Below are positions 1-11,048 of a stretch of DNA of 64,000 nucleotides, piece after piece. The stretch spans positions 124,001 to 188,000 of the forward strand of contig JAKLMB010000006.1 in NCBI GenBank assembly GCA_022813625.1. Reading direction: 5' to 3'. Position 1 is the first letter of the stretch, and the number at the start of each line of letters is the position of its first letter. The notes under the pieces are model-generated. The model searched no databases, was not told the DNA's origin, and was given only the letters and a program-made list of their open reading frames with translations. This stretch comes from Aaosphaeria pasadenensis (lineage: Eukaryota > Ascomycota > Dothideomycetes > Pleosporales). Both the position numbers and the translations under genes were made by a program.

Positions 1-1349
1 GAGCTTGCCACCGAGATCTTGCCTCACTTGCCTACCGCTGTTGAGGAATCCCAATTGAAGCATATCGCTGAAGTTATGGGTGACGCACCCAAAGACTTCA
101 CTGTGCACCGCAACCTCAAACGTATTCTCGCTGGCCGTGCTAAGACCGTCACAGAGGGTAAGAACATCGATATGGCCACTGCTGAGGCTCTCGCCTTTGG
201 CTCCCTCTGCATGGAAGGCCACCACGTCCGTGTCTCTGGACAGGATGTTGAGCGAGGAACATTCTCCCAGCGTCACGCGGTCCTTCACGACCAAGAGACT
301 GAGAAGACCTACACGCCTCTCCAGCATCTCAGCGAAGACCAGGAAACCTTCACAATTTCTAACTCATCTTTGAGCGAATTCGGAGTGTAAGTGAACATTG
401 CATGTGTAGATTCATGTTGGCTAATTTTTATAGTCTCGGCTTTGAGTACGGATACTCGCTGTCTTCTCCCAATGCCCTCGTCATCTGGGAGGCACAATTC
501 GGTGATTTCGCCAACAACGCCCAATGTATCATTGACCAGTTCGTCGCTTCCGGTGAGACAAAATGGCTGCAGCGAAGCGGTCTCGTCATGAGCTTGCCCC
601 ACGGATACGATGGCCAAGGTCCAGAGCATTCTTCTGGCCGTATGGAGCGTTACCTGCAGCTTTGCAACGAAGACCCGCGCATCTTCCCCTCCCCTGACAA
701 GCTTGAACGCCAACACCAGGACTGCAATATGCAAGTCGCATACCTCACCTCGCCCTCCAACATGTTCCACATTCTCCGTCGCCAGATGAACAGGCAGTTC
801 AGGAAACCTCTCATCCTCTTCTTCTCCAAGTCTCTCCTACGTCACCCCATGGCTCGCTCCAACATTGAGGAGTTCACCGGTGACTCCCACTTCCGATGGG
901 TGATCCCCGACCCAGCCCACGAGACCAGCGCGATTGCTTCCCACGACGAGATCAAGCGTGTCATCCTCTGCTCTGGCCAGGTCTACACTGCGCTCGTCAA
1001 GGAGCGCGAGGCCCGCGAGTTGAAGGATGTCGCCATCACTCGCATTGAGCAGCTCCACCCCTTCCCCTGGCAGCAGCTCAAGGAGAACCTCGACTCCTAC
1101 CCCAACGCCGAGAACATCATCTGGTGCCAGGAGGAGCCCCTGAACGCCGGTGCCTGGAGCTTCACCCAGCCCCGCATCGAGACCCTCCTCAACCAGACCG
1201 AGCACCACAACCGCAGGCACGTCATGTACGCTGGACGATCCCCCAGCGCCAGTGTCGCCACCGGTCTCAAGAGCGCGCACAAGAAGGAGGAGGCGCAATT
1301 GCTTGACGATGCTTTCACCGTGAAGCAGGACAAGCTCAAGGGCGAGTAG
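1..1349 (+). CDS. KGD1: 2-oxoglutarate dehydrogenase E1 component, C-terminal part (5' end outside window)
   Basis: Thiamine-diphosphate-dependent E1 subunit of the mitochondrial 2-oxoglutarate dehydrogenase complex (TCA cycle), which decarboxylates 2-oxoglutarate and passes the succinyl group to E2. The window enters in frame at base 1. Exon 1 ends at 386; a 47-nt intron (387-433, GTAAGT...TATAG) follows; the last exon is 434-1349 and ends in TAG. The two exons join as V-L-G-F-E-Y-G in the correct phase. About 440 residues are visible, roughly the last 40% of a normal E1. The segment V-S-G-Q-D-V-E-R-G-T-F-S-Q-R-H and the later E-G-Y-S-like G-F-E-Y-G-Y-S and W-E-A-Q-F-G-D-F motifs are E1 family hallmarks, as are the terminal W-C-Q-E-E-P and Y-A-G-R-S-P-S-A-S-V-A-T-G. 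No odd features. The N-terminal half and the mitochondrial presequence lie upstream of the window. Confidence 0.97.
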
Positions 1350-2390
1350 AGTGTCAGTTGGCCAGATCACTCGACATATTATTTCAAACGCATTTATATA
1401 TTTGTCGAGCGGGGGCGGGTAGATGTAGGATATCGAAACACGAAAGAACAAGAAAAGGAAAAGCACAAATACAAGACACAAGGTCACACAACCCAGAGTG
1501 CGTTGGGGGGTTTCCTGAAAGGGGAAAGAAAAGATGATTAAAAAAAAAAGAACCAAAGCGAGTGCAAGAGGTTCGATGTAATAGTATATGTTGTTTTTTC
1601 TCTCCCTAGGATTCTCACATCATCGTCACATCACGCCGCTTGACGAACGACACAAACAAATATAAGGTGGTGTCGGAATACTGGGAGAAACTTGGGATAT
1701 AGGGAACCTCTTTTTTCTTTTTTTGAATATGGATAGGAATCTTCTCTTTTTTTCTCGTTCATTTCCTTCGCCTTTCCCCACCACCCACGTCCAAAGTCTT
1801 GACTATTGTGTGTTTTGTGTGTATACATCGTTTTCTTTTTGGCATTTGTTGGGAGTGAGTGTATAGTAAGTACGTGTGAGACGGGGCTGATAAGGGGGAG
1901 GAAAGCCTCGGTTGGACAGTATTCGTACGTAGTCGGTGTATGTAAAAAGTGGTTTCTTCTCTTTAGCCCTTGCTCTCTCCTCTGTCACGTACGTGGTGAA
2001 TAACGATCCATCCGCACTCTATCTACAGCCTACTTTCTGATTGGAGCATTGGTGGTCAGAAGCAGAATAGATTGATTATGATGCATGCCATTTATATGTA
2101 AGACTTTATTTATGCTCGCTTGTAGCAAGTGGGTATCAATGCCCATATGTATGATAATATATACTCATCTCGCCAGATGCAGGAAGTTGAAGAAGATAAC
2201 GAACAATTCCTCGATGCTATCCGACACCAGAAACCAAAGCCGCTTGCAATCCAAGAACTCCGCGCTCGAAGATCCATGCCCCAGTTCACGAGTGAGGAAA
2301 GAAAGGAAAGAAGAAAACCTGTATGTACCGGCAGTGTCTTGATGAATCGCTTCGATGCGTATGCTATGCCTGTATGGACGTTATTGCATT
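1350..2390. other. Intergenic region between convergent KGD1 and MCU
   Basis: This holds the two 3' untranslated regions facing each other. I see no gene. A 94-codon ORF at 2129-2413 (+) includes a charged stretch, but it has no recognisable family and overlaps the end of the uniporter gene. Confidence 0.6.
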
Positions 2391-4022
2391 TCAGTGATCT
2401 TTGCCCTTGCTGATCTCGTCATCGGATTCAGAGTCTTTGCTCGCTTTACGCTCTTTCTTCTTCTCTCGCTCCTTCTTGAGGGCCTTGACCACCTTCTCGT
2501 CCTTCTCGTCCTGTAGTTCGTCCCACTCGACGTCGTACTCTTGTGCAACTGCCTTGATCTCCTTGCGCAAAGCGTTGCCTTCGTCAACAAGAGCCTGCCA
2601 GCGCTCAAGGTTGAAGTTACGATCGGCATATAGCTTGGCTTGACGCTTGCTGATAGTGAAGTTCATGGCGGAGCGGTAGCTGACTTCACGGTTGTGGTAC
2701 AGAAACCAGACGTAACCGCCGATAAGGGTGGAAAGACCGACGAGATAAGTCACAGGTTCCATGACGTCCCAGCCAAGTTCTGTCTGGAATGTCAAGCGGT
2801 ACACGAGGCACCACCATCCGAGAAGGATACCGAAACCGCCCATAGCAACGCGCTGGGCGCCCTTGTGTGCTAGTTTATCGCATTCCTTCTTGATCTCCGC
2901 CAAGGAAGCAATCTCCTCACTCTTCTTGCGAAGACGTTGTCGGAGATAGTATGTTCGGTCATTGAAGCTGGGAACACCAACCCGAATATCGTGCGGTGCG
3001 CCCTCAATCTCGACGGAAAACTCCTGACCACGCGCAGCATCCCGGATGAAGTCACCAATCTCCGTAGAGCTAGACCAGCGCACGAACTTCCGCTCAGCGT
3101 GCTTGTCCGATGAAGCTTCCTGGCCCAGTCCGCTATAGCTTTCTACACCTCCCTCACCGTGTCCACCTCGCAATTCAGCTGCTTCATTGGGAGTTCTCTT
3201 GTTCATACGCCCCGTCAGCTTTCCAGTCTTCTCAGTCTTGCCGTTAATCCGGATTTCATCTACTTTCTCGAAATCTTCCTCGCCCTCTTGTTCGCTGACC
3301 GGCTCACTGTCGGTTGCTACCGGCGTCTTGGCGGGTTTGGAGGGCTCCAACTCGCCTTGCATCGAGTCCTCGGCACGAAAGTAAACATTAGGGATACGAT
3401 CTCTACCGTCTTTGTCGATTGTGGGTAGTTCGGCCTGGATGAGACGCTCGAGGTAGGAGAGAGGTTGCTGTGGGTGGACGAGGAGGGCGAGTGGCTCGAC
3501 ATCTTTGCGGTCCGAATTGGCGTCCCTTGTGGTTAGGGGAAGCACGAGTTTGAGCATTCGAGAGGGAGTTGTGAGCAGTTTTCCTGGGAGATTGTCAGTA
3601 CCGAATAGGAGGAACCGAGTTTAGGTTATGGCGGCTGCTATACCTTTTGTCATTGCTCCTGCACTCCGTTGTCGCGCGACTGGTGGGACGTCACTGCCCT
3701 CTCTCTGCCAAGGAGTCCGAATCTGTTTATCCTTGAGAGTCTTCATCTTCTCTTCGAAATCTGCCTCTTCTTCCGGAGAAATGTCATGATTGAGCTCGTT
3801 TGCTGGTCGGGCATTCGACTTCTCATAGTCATTGTGCTTTCTCCCGTTGCCTGTCAAATGCCGTGTGAGTGTGAAACTGGTCAACTGTGCACGCCTTGCA
3901 GAACCACCATCATAAGATGGTCGAAGTGCAGGAAATGTTTTCGAAAGGATTGGACTCGGGAACGCTCGTGGACAGGGTGCGATTCGCGTGACCGTAGCGA
4001 TGGTTGATATCCGTGGCTTCAT
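2391..4022 (-). CDS. Mitochondrial calcium uniporter pore subunit (MCU family)
   Basis: Pore-forming subunit of the calcium uniporter of the inner mitochondrial membrane. Two exons: 4022-3644 and 3583-2391, separated by a 60-nt intron (GTATAG...CCCAG). The junction reads M-T-K-G-K-L-L-T-T-P-S-R, which is conserved in fungal MCUs, and gives 523 residues. The chosen ATG (4022) opens a basic, hydroxylated N-terminus typical of a mitochondrial presequence; an in-frame ORF extends to 4145 but its extra residues do not look like one. A coiled coil near 340-368 precedes TM1 (about 368-389). The selectivity filter W-D-V-M-E-P is at 398-403, with the acidic pair D399 and E402, and TM2 follows at about 403-421. 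A second coiled coil and a lysine/glutamate-rich tail end the protein. The usual D-I-M-E is D-V-M-E here. Fungal MCUs are known to work without the animal subunit EMRE; none is seen nearby. Confidence 0.95.
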
Positions 4023-5211
4023 GTTGCGGTTCCTGGGTACGGAAATGACGTCGAAGCGGCGAATTGAAAGAGGCCCCAAACGATAGGAAATGAGCTCGCG
4101 AAAGTAGAGCACAATAATCGACACGACGCGACACAATACACACAACTAGGTTACGGTGATGATTGTTGTTGCTGGGAATAACACGTTTAGGAGCGCTTGT
4201 ACGCAACAGGCGCAGAACAAGGTTGCGCCGCTACGTCATCGTGATTTGCATGTTTGGCGTGTTTGGCTGTATGAGCATTTGAGTGTTGGATGGGCCAGTG
4301 GCTAAAACTCGACGCCACACACCACCAAAGCACCGAAATAACGTCCAGAACCCTCGACATTGTCGCTATATCTGCTGTATACGTTTTCGATAATTGGCTT
4401 GAATATGTTGTTATTCAATTCAAGGGAGCAATTGGGTGTACAGGTGAAGTGAATGTACACGGAATGGCAACATAACCAGATGGCGCAATAGCAAAGGAGA
4501 GAGCGGAGAGGCGACAAGTACCTCGAATCCTTCGATACGAATATATATACATATATATACTGTTCACTGTTTACCGTACCGTACTAAGTTGAAAACGAAG
4601 GGAACTATGGCACTATCAGGCAGGTTTCAATCCGTCCCTCTCCCATTCCGCATTCCGTGCCGGCTTCCGAGCGTCGTCAGCAAAACTCCTCGACTTTTCC
4701 CTTCCTCCACCTTGTATTCCATCGAACCCACGAAAGCCACAGCAGGAGTCCTGTAATACGAATCATCGTCCCCATGCAAGCCTCCATGCGCCTCCTGTGG
4801 CACACCGGCATCCTTTCCCTTAGCAACCGCTTGTTTGGACGGCGCTGGTCGCGCACACCTTTCCATCTGGCGCAGAGGCCGTCTTGCTAGGCTCACCGCT
4901 CGTTACTCCCTTGTATAGCCAGCAGATCTTGCTGTCCAAAAGACAGGAGTTCTTGATCGAAGTGGTGTCTAAATGTTTCTCAATCAGCCATTGTTCCTGT
5001 TGCGCCTCGTACCCGACCGCTACAAGATACCACTCATCCAGGACCCGCTCCCCACTTCGGTCGCAACCCGGCAAGCAGTATTAGCAGCAATATGCGCCAC
5101 AGCTAGTTGTAGTGTATGTATGTGCCTGTACTATGTATATGCACAGGTACAGGTACAGGTACACTACGCCTAGTTGCTTATTGCACACACTTGCCTACGC
5201 TGCTCCTAGGT
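4023..5211. other. Intergenic region between MCU and the pectate lyase gene
   Basis: This carries the MCU promoter (proximal to 4023) and the 3' side of the pectate lyase gene. A short run of ACAGGT units lies at about 5147-5163. A weak candidate gene fragment inside it is listed separately. Otherwise nothing is recognised. Confidence 0.5.
4627..5057 (-). CDS. Possible fragment of an unrecognised spliced gene
   Basis: Two minus-strand reading frames can be joined in phase. The 5' block (about 5057-4920) encodes a stretch beginning V-L-D-E-W-Y-L-V-A-V-G-Y. A possible GTAACG donor and a CCACAG acceptor at 4795 lead to a 3' block (4794-4627) ending in a stop. A CTAAT branch-like site just upstream of 5057 suggests an earlier exon, but none could be built before the pectate lyase gene. 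I do not recognise the protein. It may be a degraded gene, an unannotated small gene, or chance. Transcript data would settle it. Confidence 0.2.
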
Positions 5212-6229
5212 TCAGGCATGCCCATTAAAGCGCAACACCTCTGATACGAGAGACATGGGACGGAATGGGACGAACGTGGTGTCGCTACCCGTGCTACCAC
5301 TTCCGCTGCTAGACTTACCTCCCAAATTGCCGTTTACTCCGGCCAGCACGCTCGCACCTTTGATCCTGACGTTGTCAAATGTCGACTTCCTGGCGTATTG
5401 GGTTCCACAATTGCCGCAGCTTCTGTACAATTTGCCTATGTCTTCGGCATAGACTTTTTTGCTCAATCGTTAGTTTCCATCGCCATCTGGGTATTATACA
5501 AACGCATGTATAAAGTTGTTTCGGCTATTATACTCACAGTTCTTGACGGCGACCGTGCCCGCACCATTGTGCTGCAGGACCTTGTCGTCTGCCTTCCTCG
5601 CTCCTCCTCCATTGACGTACGATGTTCCGGACTTCTGCTTGAACGTCGCCGCGTCCTCGCAGACATCAGTCCACCAGACTGTACAATGAGAGACAAAGTA
5701 TTAGCACATGTTCAATTGTTCCCAAGTAGGGAGTACGAGTGCCAGGGTAGGAGATAGCCTAGCATGCATGCATCATATAGATCTTGTGTCACGTACTGTT
5801 GTTTAACGTGCAGGTCCCGAGACAGTGAACACCCTCGCCGTTGTTGGGGCCAATGACGGCATTAGATAGTGTTGCTCCCTCTTCGAGAAGGAAGACTGCG
5901 TCTGCGTCTCCGCCTTCGGCTTGGTCGTTGCAGGTCGATGCTGTCGATCTCTTGTCAGTCATGTTTTCCCAACTTTGTATGTACGTGAAACCGCGTGTCA
6001 CCATGAAGGTGTTGCGATCGCCCATGTCTGGATATCAGTGGAAGGACTCACGGTTCCTATCCCATTGCTTCATTTCTCCATCGAAGGACTGTCCTGCTGG
6101 AATTGTCTTGACTGCCGCCAGGTTCGTGGTAGAGGACGGCTTGGGGAACGTAGTCTGGAGGTTGGTATTGGTCGTTGCCGATGCAGCAAGGCCAGCCAAA
6201 GAGGCAACAATTGCAATCTTGGAAAGCAT
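5212..6229 (-). CDS. Secreted pectate lyase, polysaccharide lyase family 3
   Basis: Extracellular enzyme that cleaves de-esterified pectin by beta-elimination, using calcium. Four exons: 6229-6052, 5940-5797, 5678-5538 and 5453-5212. Introns are 111, 118 and 84 nt, with donors GTGAGT, GTACGT and GTGAGT. The total of 705 nt encodes 234 residues, the usual PL3 size. A signal peptide is clear (M-L-S-K-I-A-I-V-A-S-L-A-G-L-A-A-S-A, cleavage near 18-20). PL3 landmarks follow in order: F-D-G near the N-terminus, S-T-C-N-D-Q, G-A-T-L-S-N-A-V-I-G-P, G-E-G-V-H-C, C-T-L-N-N-I-W-W-T-D-V-C-E-D-A, the glycine-rich loop before K-A-D-D-K-V-L-Q-H-N-G, and R-S-C-G-N-C. The cysteines match the family disulfide pattern. 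A serine/glycine-rich stretch follows near the C-terminus. It suggests plant-cell-wall attack by a pathogen or saprotroph. A TATA-like element and a CreA-type site lie upstream. Confidence 0.95.
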
Positions 6230-6356
6230 GTCTGATGATATGTTTTGATCAGTAGTCGAGGTAAAGCAAGAAGGTAGGACCAGACTCAGAGTAGTAGTGA
6301 GTATATCGAAGAAGACCTTGGACTCAAAAAGCATCAATTGAAGCATATCCACCTCC

Positions 6357-6371
6357 TTTATATATCCCCAC
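6357..6371 (-). promoter_or_regulatory. TATA-like element and adjacent CreA-type site upstream of the pectate lyase
   Basis: Read on the minus strand, GTGGGG (6371-6366) fits the SYGGRG consensus of the carbon-catabolite repressor CreA/Cre1. It is followed directly by ATATATAAA (6365-6357), about 128 nt before the start codon. Glucose repression is usual for pectinase genes. The function here is inferred; short sites like these also occur by chance. Confidence 0.45.
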
Positions 6372-8717
6372 ATTCACCAAGCTTCTCTCTCTCCCTCTCC
6401 GCATAGAATGAAGAAAAAAAGCTTAAAGAATCGTCACGAACAAGGTCCCTTACCCCCAAACCTAGAGCATCTAAACCCCCATGTTAGGATAATAAAGGAA
6501 AACGCAATATAACGACGGAATCCTAATTCTCCCCCTCCACAGACTGACATACCGCCACAGCAATACCAACGACCACCACCATCATCACCACCACGACAAT
6601 CACAATCTTTCACACAACAGAAACGGAGCACCTCTCTCCTCTCCGTTAGCTACGATACACTATAACCCTTGCACTCTCGTACATCGCAGCGCCCAAATAT
6701 CAAAACCCCTCCACGCACTACCTCCTCACCCCTGTTTACCCCAGATCCGGGGTCACGAAACTAACCAACCTAGATACACAAAACATACATACATACATCT
6801 ATCTGTCTAATCCGAACCAAGATTTACATTGCGGAGACAAAAAACAAGCCTTTACTCAAAACAACCCTTCATCAAATCCCCTGCTTGCTCTAAACTTTCA
6901 CATGTCCTCGAAATAACTCCACCGGTCGGATTGATTCCTTTTCGTTGGGGGCTACTATTCATGACCGTACATACACTCGCCTCGTCTTGCGTCACCTCGT
7001 CTTCTCCGTCCATGAAGAACTTAAGCCTTACCAAGAAAATCACGGAGACGAAAATCCTAGACTGCGGAGGGGGATGTTTGATACCGCCAGTGATTGGAAG
7101 GAAAAACAAGAATCCACATCCACATCCACAACATCACCCATTACACAAAGCTTTTATGTACGTGCGTATGTAAGTGCCCCATGGGGAAGATCAACACACA
7201 GACAGACGCGGCGACAAGACATCTGCCTGCGTCGACGTTGGGCCCAAATGTCGTTCCTTGCAGGGTCTAGCTTCTCGACGGACGTCTTGTCATGCTCAAG
7301 CTTCAAGCTCTCGTCGTCTTGGCCGAAAACGTAAAAGGAAAAGGATGGGAGAGATACATAGATACTTACATACTTGCACACGTACGACGGAGAGAATATC
7401 AAAACCATACCACCACTCTTTACCTCCCAACTTCCCTACCCACCTACTCTCACACATCCGAACATATTCCCCAAATCCCAACAAAACCAACAAGCTATCT
7501 ATGCGTCTATGCATCTACGTTACCCAGACACTCGCCGCCTAGGGAAAGAAAGTATCTATGCAAGCAAGACCTATCGCTATACCCGATCCCATGCACACTT
7601 ACACAACATACTCACACGGAGAATTTCTCAACTAGGACATAGCCTTGCACATCTGCATTGACATCTGCATGGGCACACACATGGATATTTTAATCTAAAT
7701 TGCACTCTAACATACCTAATATATAAAACTAGGTAACTACGCTTAGTTAGTGGCTTTGTGGGGAAAGGGAGGGAAGTAGGTTGTTACACTGCTTTCGGGA
7801 GAAGAGGTGCCTAGGTTTTTGTTTCTGCTCTAACCGACGACGGGTTGGTTGCACGGTTAGCTGGTGGATTGACTTTTTGCTCTTCGACCTACTTCGTCAG
7901 GCGACAGTGGTGGTGGTGGTCGTTTCGAGGGAGATCGCTTATTGCTGGAAGATTTCGAAACATTACGGTGTGGAATACTTGTTCCACCAACTAACGTAGG
8001 GGACGGGTGCACACTGCAAAGCTTCCCGTCCCCAGAACTAACCACGTGTAAAGTATATTGCATCGCAGCTGTACAACGTCACACGCATCGCAGGTAAACA
8101 ACATCCTTTGAACATGTTTGGAAATCATATTGGAGAGCTACTTAATAGCTACAGACACATAATCCTCATAAGCCCCCGACCTATAGCAAGACATGACATA
8201 TCCATGAAAAAGGGGCCATCATGCCGAGCCATACACATCATTCCCACCGCCGTGTAATCCATCATTATCCCATCACATAAAGGTATCAAAGCCGATAATC
8301 TTTGTCGGTTAAAGGTTCCCTCCATCCATAGCCTGGTCATTGCGGTGCTGACCGTCTAAAGTACACGCAAAAAAGTGAAAGCTCTGCCCGCGATCCAGTC
8401 AAAACAGATGGATCATCAGGGTAAGCAAAAAGGTAGGAACCAGTCCTCAGCGCTCTCGGCGTCTTGCAGTCTTAGCCATTGTTCTCCTTTGGCCGTCTGG
8501 CGCCGAAAGCAAGGACGAGAGTGAGGCACAAGGAAAGAAATCGACCATAAGCAGGGGAACTTTTGGGTGTAATCATGAGTGCGTCCGCCGATAGTAAAAG
8601 AAACCGTAAGAAATACGCCGTTCGCCGAAGAGAAGTCGTCATTAGAGAATCGTAAGCTGCCATGCCGCGTCGTGGTGATGTGAGACTAGAATGGCCGATT
8701 CATCTAAAGGTAGGCAT
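6372..8717. other. Intergenic region between the pectate lyase promoter and the PAB1 3' end
   Basis: No supported gene. ORFs of 60-130 codons here are low-complexity (CA/CT-rich, 6650-7700) and overlap in several frames without family signal. The part near 8100-8717 probably belongs to the PAB1 3' untranslated region. Confidence 0.5.
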
Positions 8718-11048
8718 CTAGGCCTTCTCCTCCTTGGCCTCTTCTTTGCCCTCCTCCTTTGGTGCATCGCCCTCCTTATTCTTGAGGTACTCGTCGTAGA
8801 CGCTCATGGCCTCCTCGACCTTGGCGCGAAGAGCAGACTCGTCGGAAGTACTATGATACGTCAGTAGGAGCTTCTGTTACTATAGGATCAAATACACTTA
8901 CAGGTTGATGAGCTCGGAGTTGTCCATCTCCAAGAGCATACCAGTGATCTTGCCGGCCAACTCGGGCTGCAACTCGTGGATCTTGGGGTAAAGAGCCTCA
9001 CCCAACATCTGCTTCTGCTGAGGAGCAGGAGCAGCGTTCAAGACACTGAGATCAACACCAGCGCCAGATGGGCCGGATGGGGGTCCAGGGCGACCTTGTG
9101 GGAACCCGCCTTGAGCAGGTGGCTGGCCTTGACGGCCTCCTGCGTTTCCACCGCGACCACCCTGGGGTCCTCCTTGAGGGAAGGACTGTCCGCCACGGAT
9201 TCCGGGGACGCCACCCATCTGGGGTTGCATACCAGGCATCTGAGGCATACCGCCACGAGGACCGCCACGGCCTCCCATAGCAGCCTGCTGAGCAGCTTGG
9301 GCAAGCTGGAGGTATTGAGGGTTCATGTACTGAGGAGGGAAAGCACCGGGAGCCATGCCTGGCGGCATGTACATGGGGGGGATTTGCTGGTTAGGTCCAC
9401 CACGTCCACCCTGCTGGCCAGGAATGCCTCCGGGGAATCCAGCTCCACGGCCACCCTGACCACCGGCGGGAACGCCCTGGGGGAATGGGACCTGGCCGCG
9501 GCCAGGAGGGAACATGAGCGGCTGCTGTCCGGGGAGGATCATGCCAGGGAAGCCACCGAATTGCTGCTGCTGCTGTTGCTGCATGCGGAGCTGGTTGCGG
9601 GCCTGGATGGTGGCCTCGAGCTGGTTCTTGCGGACATCCTTGCGCTGAGCCAAAGCGACGTACAACGGCTTGCCGTTGATCATCTTCTGGTTCATCTCGG
9701 TGACTGCCTTGGTAGCCTCATCAGGGTTGCTGAAGCAGACGAAGCCGAAGCCCTTGCTCTTGCCGAGAATCTTCTTCTCGCCCTTGATGGTCACCTTGTC
9801 CTTCTTCTCGCTCTTCTCCTCGTCGGAGCTCTCCTTCTTCTCCTCATCCTTAGCGGGCTCCTCCTCGCCCTCCTTCGCGGCGGGCTCCTCCTTCTTCTCC
9901 TCGGAGGCCTCGGCGCCATCGGCAGGCATGGCATCACGCATGACCTTGGCAGAGGTAATGGTACCGAAAGGAGTGAAGAGCTCACGGAGCTTCTCGTCGT
10001 CAACGTCATCATCAAGGTTCTTGATGTACAAGTTGACACCCTGGTACTTGGACTGCTTCTCAAGGCGAGCGGCCTCGTACTGCTTGCGGAGCTCCTCCTC
10101 GCGTTCGTGCTTCTTCTGCGCACGTCCAACGTAGAGCTTGTTACCGCGGAAGTCGGAATCATTCAAGTTATCGACAGCGGTAGCAGCATCCTCGTGCCTG
10201 ATGTAGTTGACGAATCCGAAGCCACGGCTCTTGCCTGAGTCGTCGTGTGCGAGAGAAGCAGAGGTGATCTGACCGTACTTCTCGAAGAGCTCACGGAACT
10301 CGTCGTCGGTGACCTCGGTGTCGACGTTCTTGACATAGATGTTGGTGAAGTTGGCCTTCATCTCCTCGAACTTGCTCATGCGGTCCTTCTTGGGGATGTG
10401 GTGGCCGACGAAGACCTTCTTCTCGTTCAGAAGCATACCGTTGACATGCTTGATGGCATTGGTAGCGGCCTCGGCGGTCTCGTAGTGAACGAATCCGTAG
10501 CCCTTGGAGTTACCAGCCTCGTCCTGGGCGACCTTGCAGCTCAAGATGTTACCGAAAGCAGCAAAGGTATCGTGAAGAGCCTTGTTGTCAATGGCGACAT
10601 CCAAGTTCTTGATGAAGACGTTGCCCTGGCCGGTCTTGCGGAGGGCGGGGTCACGCTGAGACCACATGATACGGCAGGGCTTGCCCTTGATGACGGTGTA
10701 GTTGAGCTCCTCGAGAGCTTTCTCGCCATCCTCGGCGCTGTTGTAGTTGACGTAGGCGTATCCGAGCGAGCGACGGGTGACGGCGTCACGGCAGACACGG
10801 ATGGAGGCGACCTGGCCGATGGAGGAGAAAAGCTCGAAAAGCATAGCCTCCGTCACCGACGGATCGAGCTCACCGACGTACAGCGAAGCCGAGTTCTGGT
10901 GTGCGGCGGGCGCAGCGGAGGTTGGGGTCGCGGCCTCACCGCCTTCAGCAGCGGGGACGTTGGTGTTGACGGTGTTGCCGTTGGCGCCAGCGTCGGGGGC
11001 AGCGCCCTCGTTGGCGGGGGAGGCAGAGGTATTGGGGACGTCAGACAT
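8718..11048 (-). CDS. PAB1: Polyadenylate-binding protein
   Basis: Binds mRNA poly(A) tails in cytoplasm and nucleus, promoting translation and controlling deadenylation. Two coding exons: 11048-8902 and 8850-8718, with a 51-nt intron (GTAAGT...CATAG). The junction N-L-T-S-D-E-S-A-L-R-A-K-V-E-E-A continues the MLLE domain; 759 residues in all. The start at 11048 sits 3 nt after a likely 5'-UTR acceptor (CGACAG); the reading frame stays open further upstream, but those residues are not conserved. Four RRMs start near 55, 143, 236 and 338, with RNP motifs such as L-Y-V-G-E-L, N-V-F-I-K-N-L, N-I-Y-V-K-N-V and N-L-Y-I-K-N-L. RRM4 is split by a highly charged insertion of about 55 residues (374-428). 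A Gly/Pro/Gln-rich linker follows, then the C-terminal MLLE (PABC) domain and an acidic/lysine tail. Long antisense ORFs here are artefacts of codon bias. Confidence 0.97.

Noticed and set aside
2129..2413. Charged 94-codon ORF between KGD1 and MCU
   Set aside because: It overlaps the end of the uniporter gene on the opposite strand, has no start context or splice partner, and shows no known family.
4023..4145. Longer N-terminus for the calcium uniporter (ORF open to 4145)
   Set aside because: The extra residues are hydrophobic and unlike a mitochondrial presequence. The Met at 4022 starts a typical basic, Ser/Thr-rich one.
8976..10238. 420-codon ORF antisense to PAB1 (and another at 10245-11066)
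   Set aside because: Leucine-, serine- and valine-rich translation arises from the complement of a codon-biased gene. The sense frame has four RRMs and an MLLE domain, so the antisense frames are shadows.
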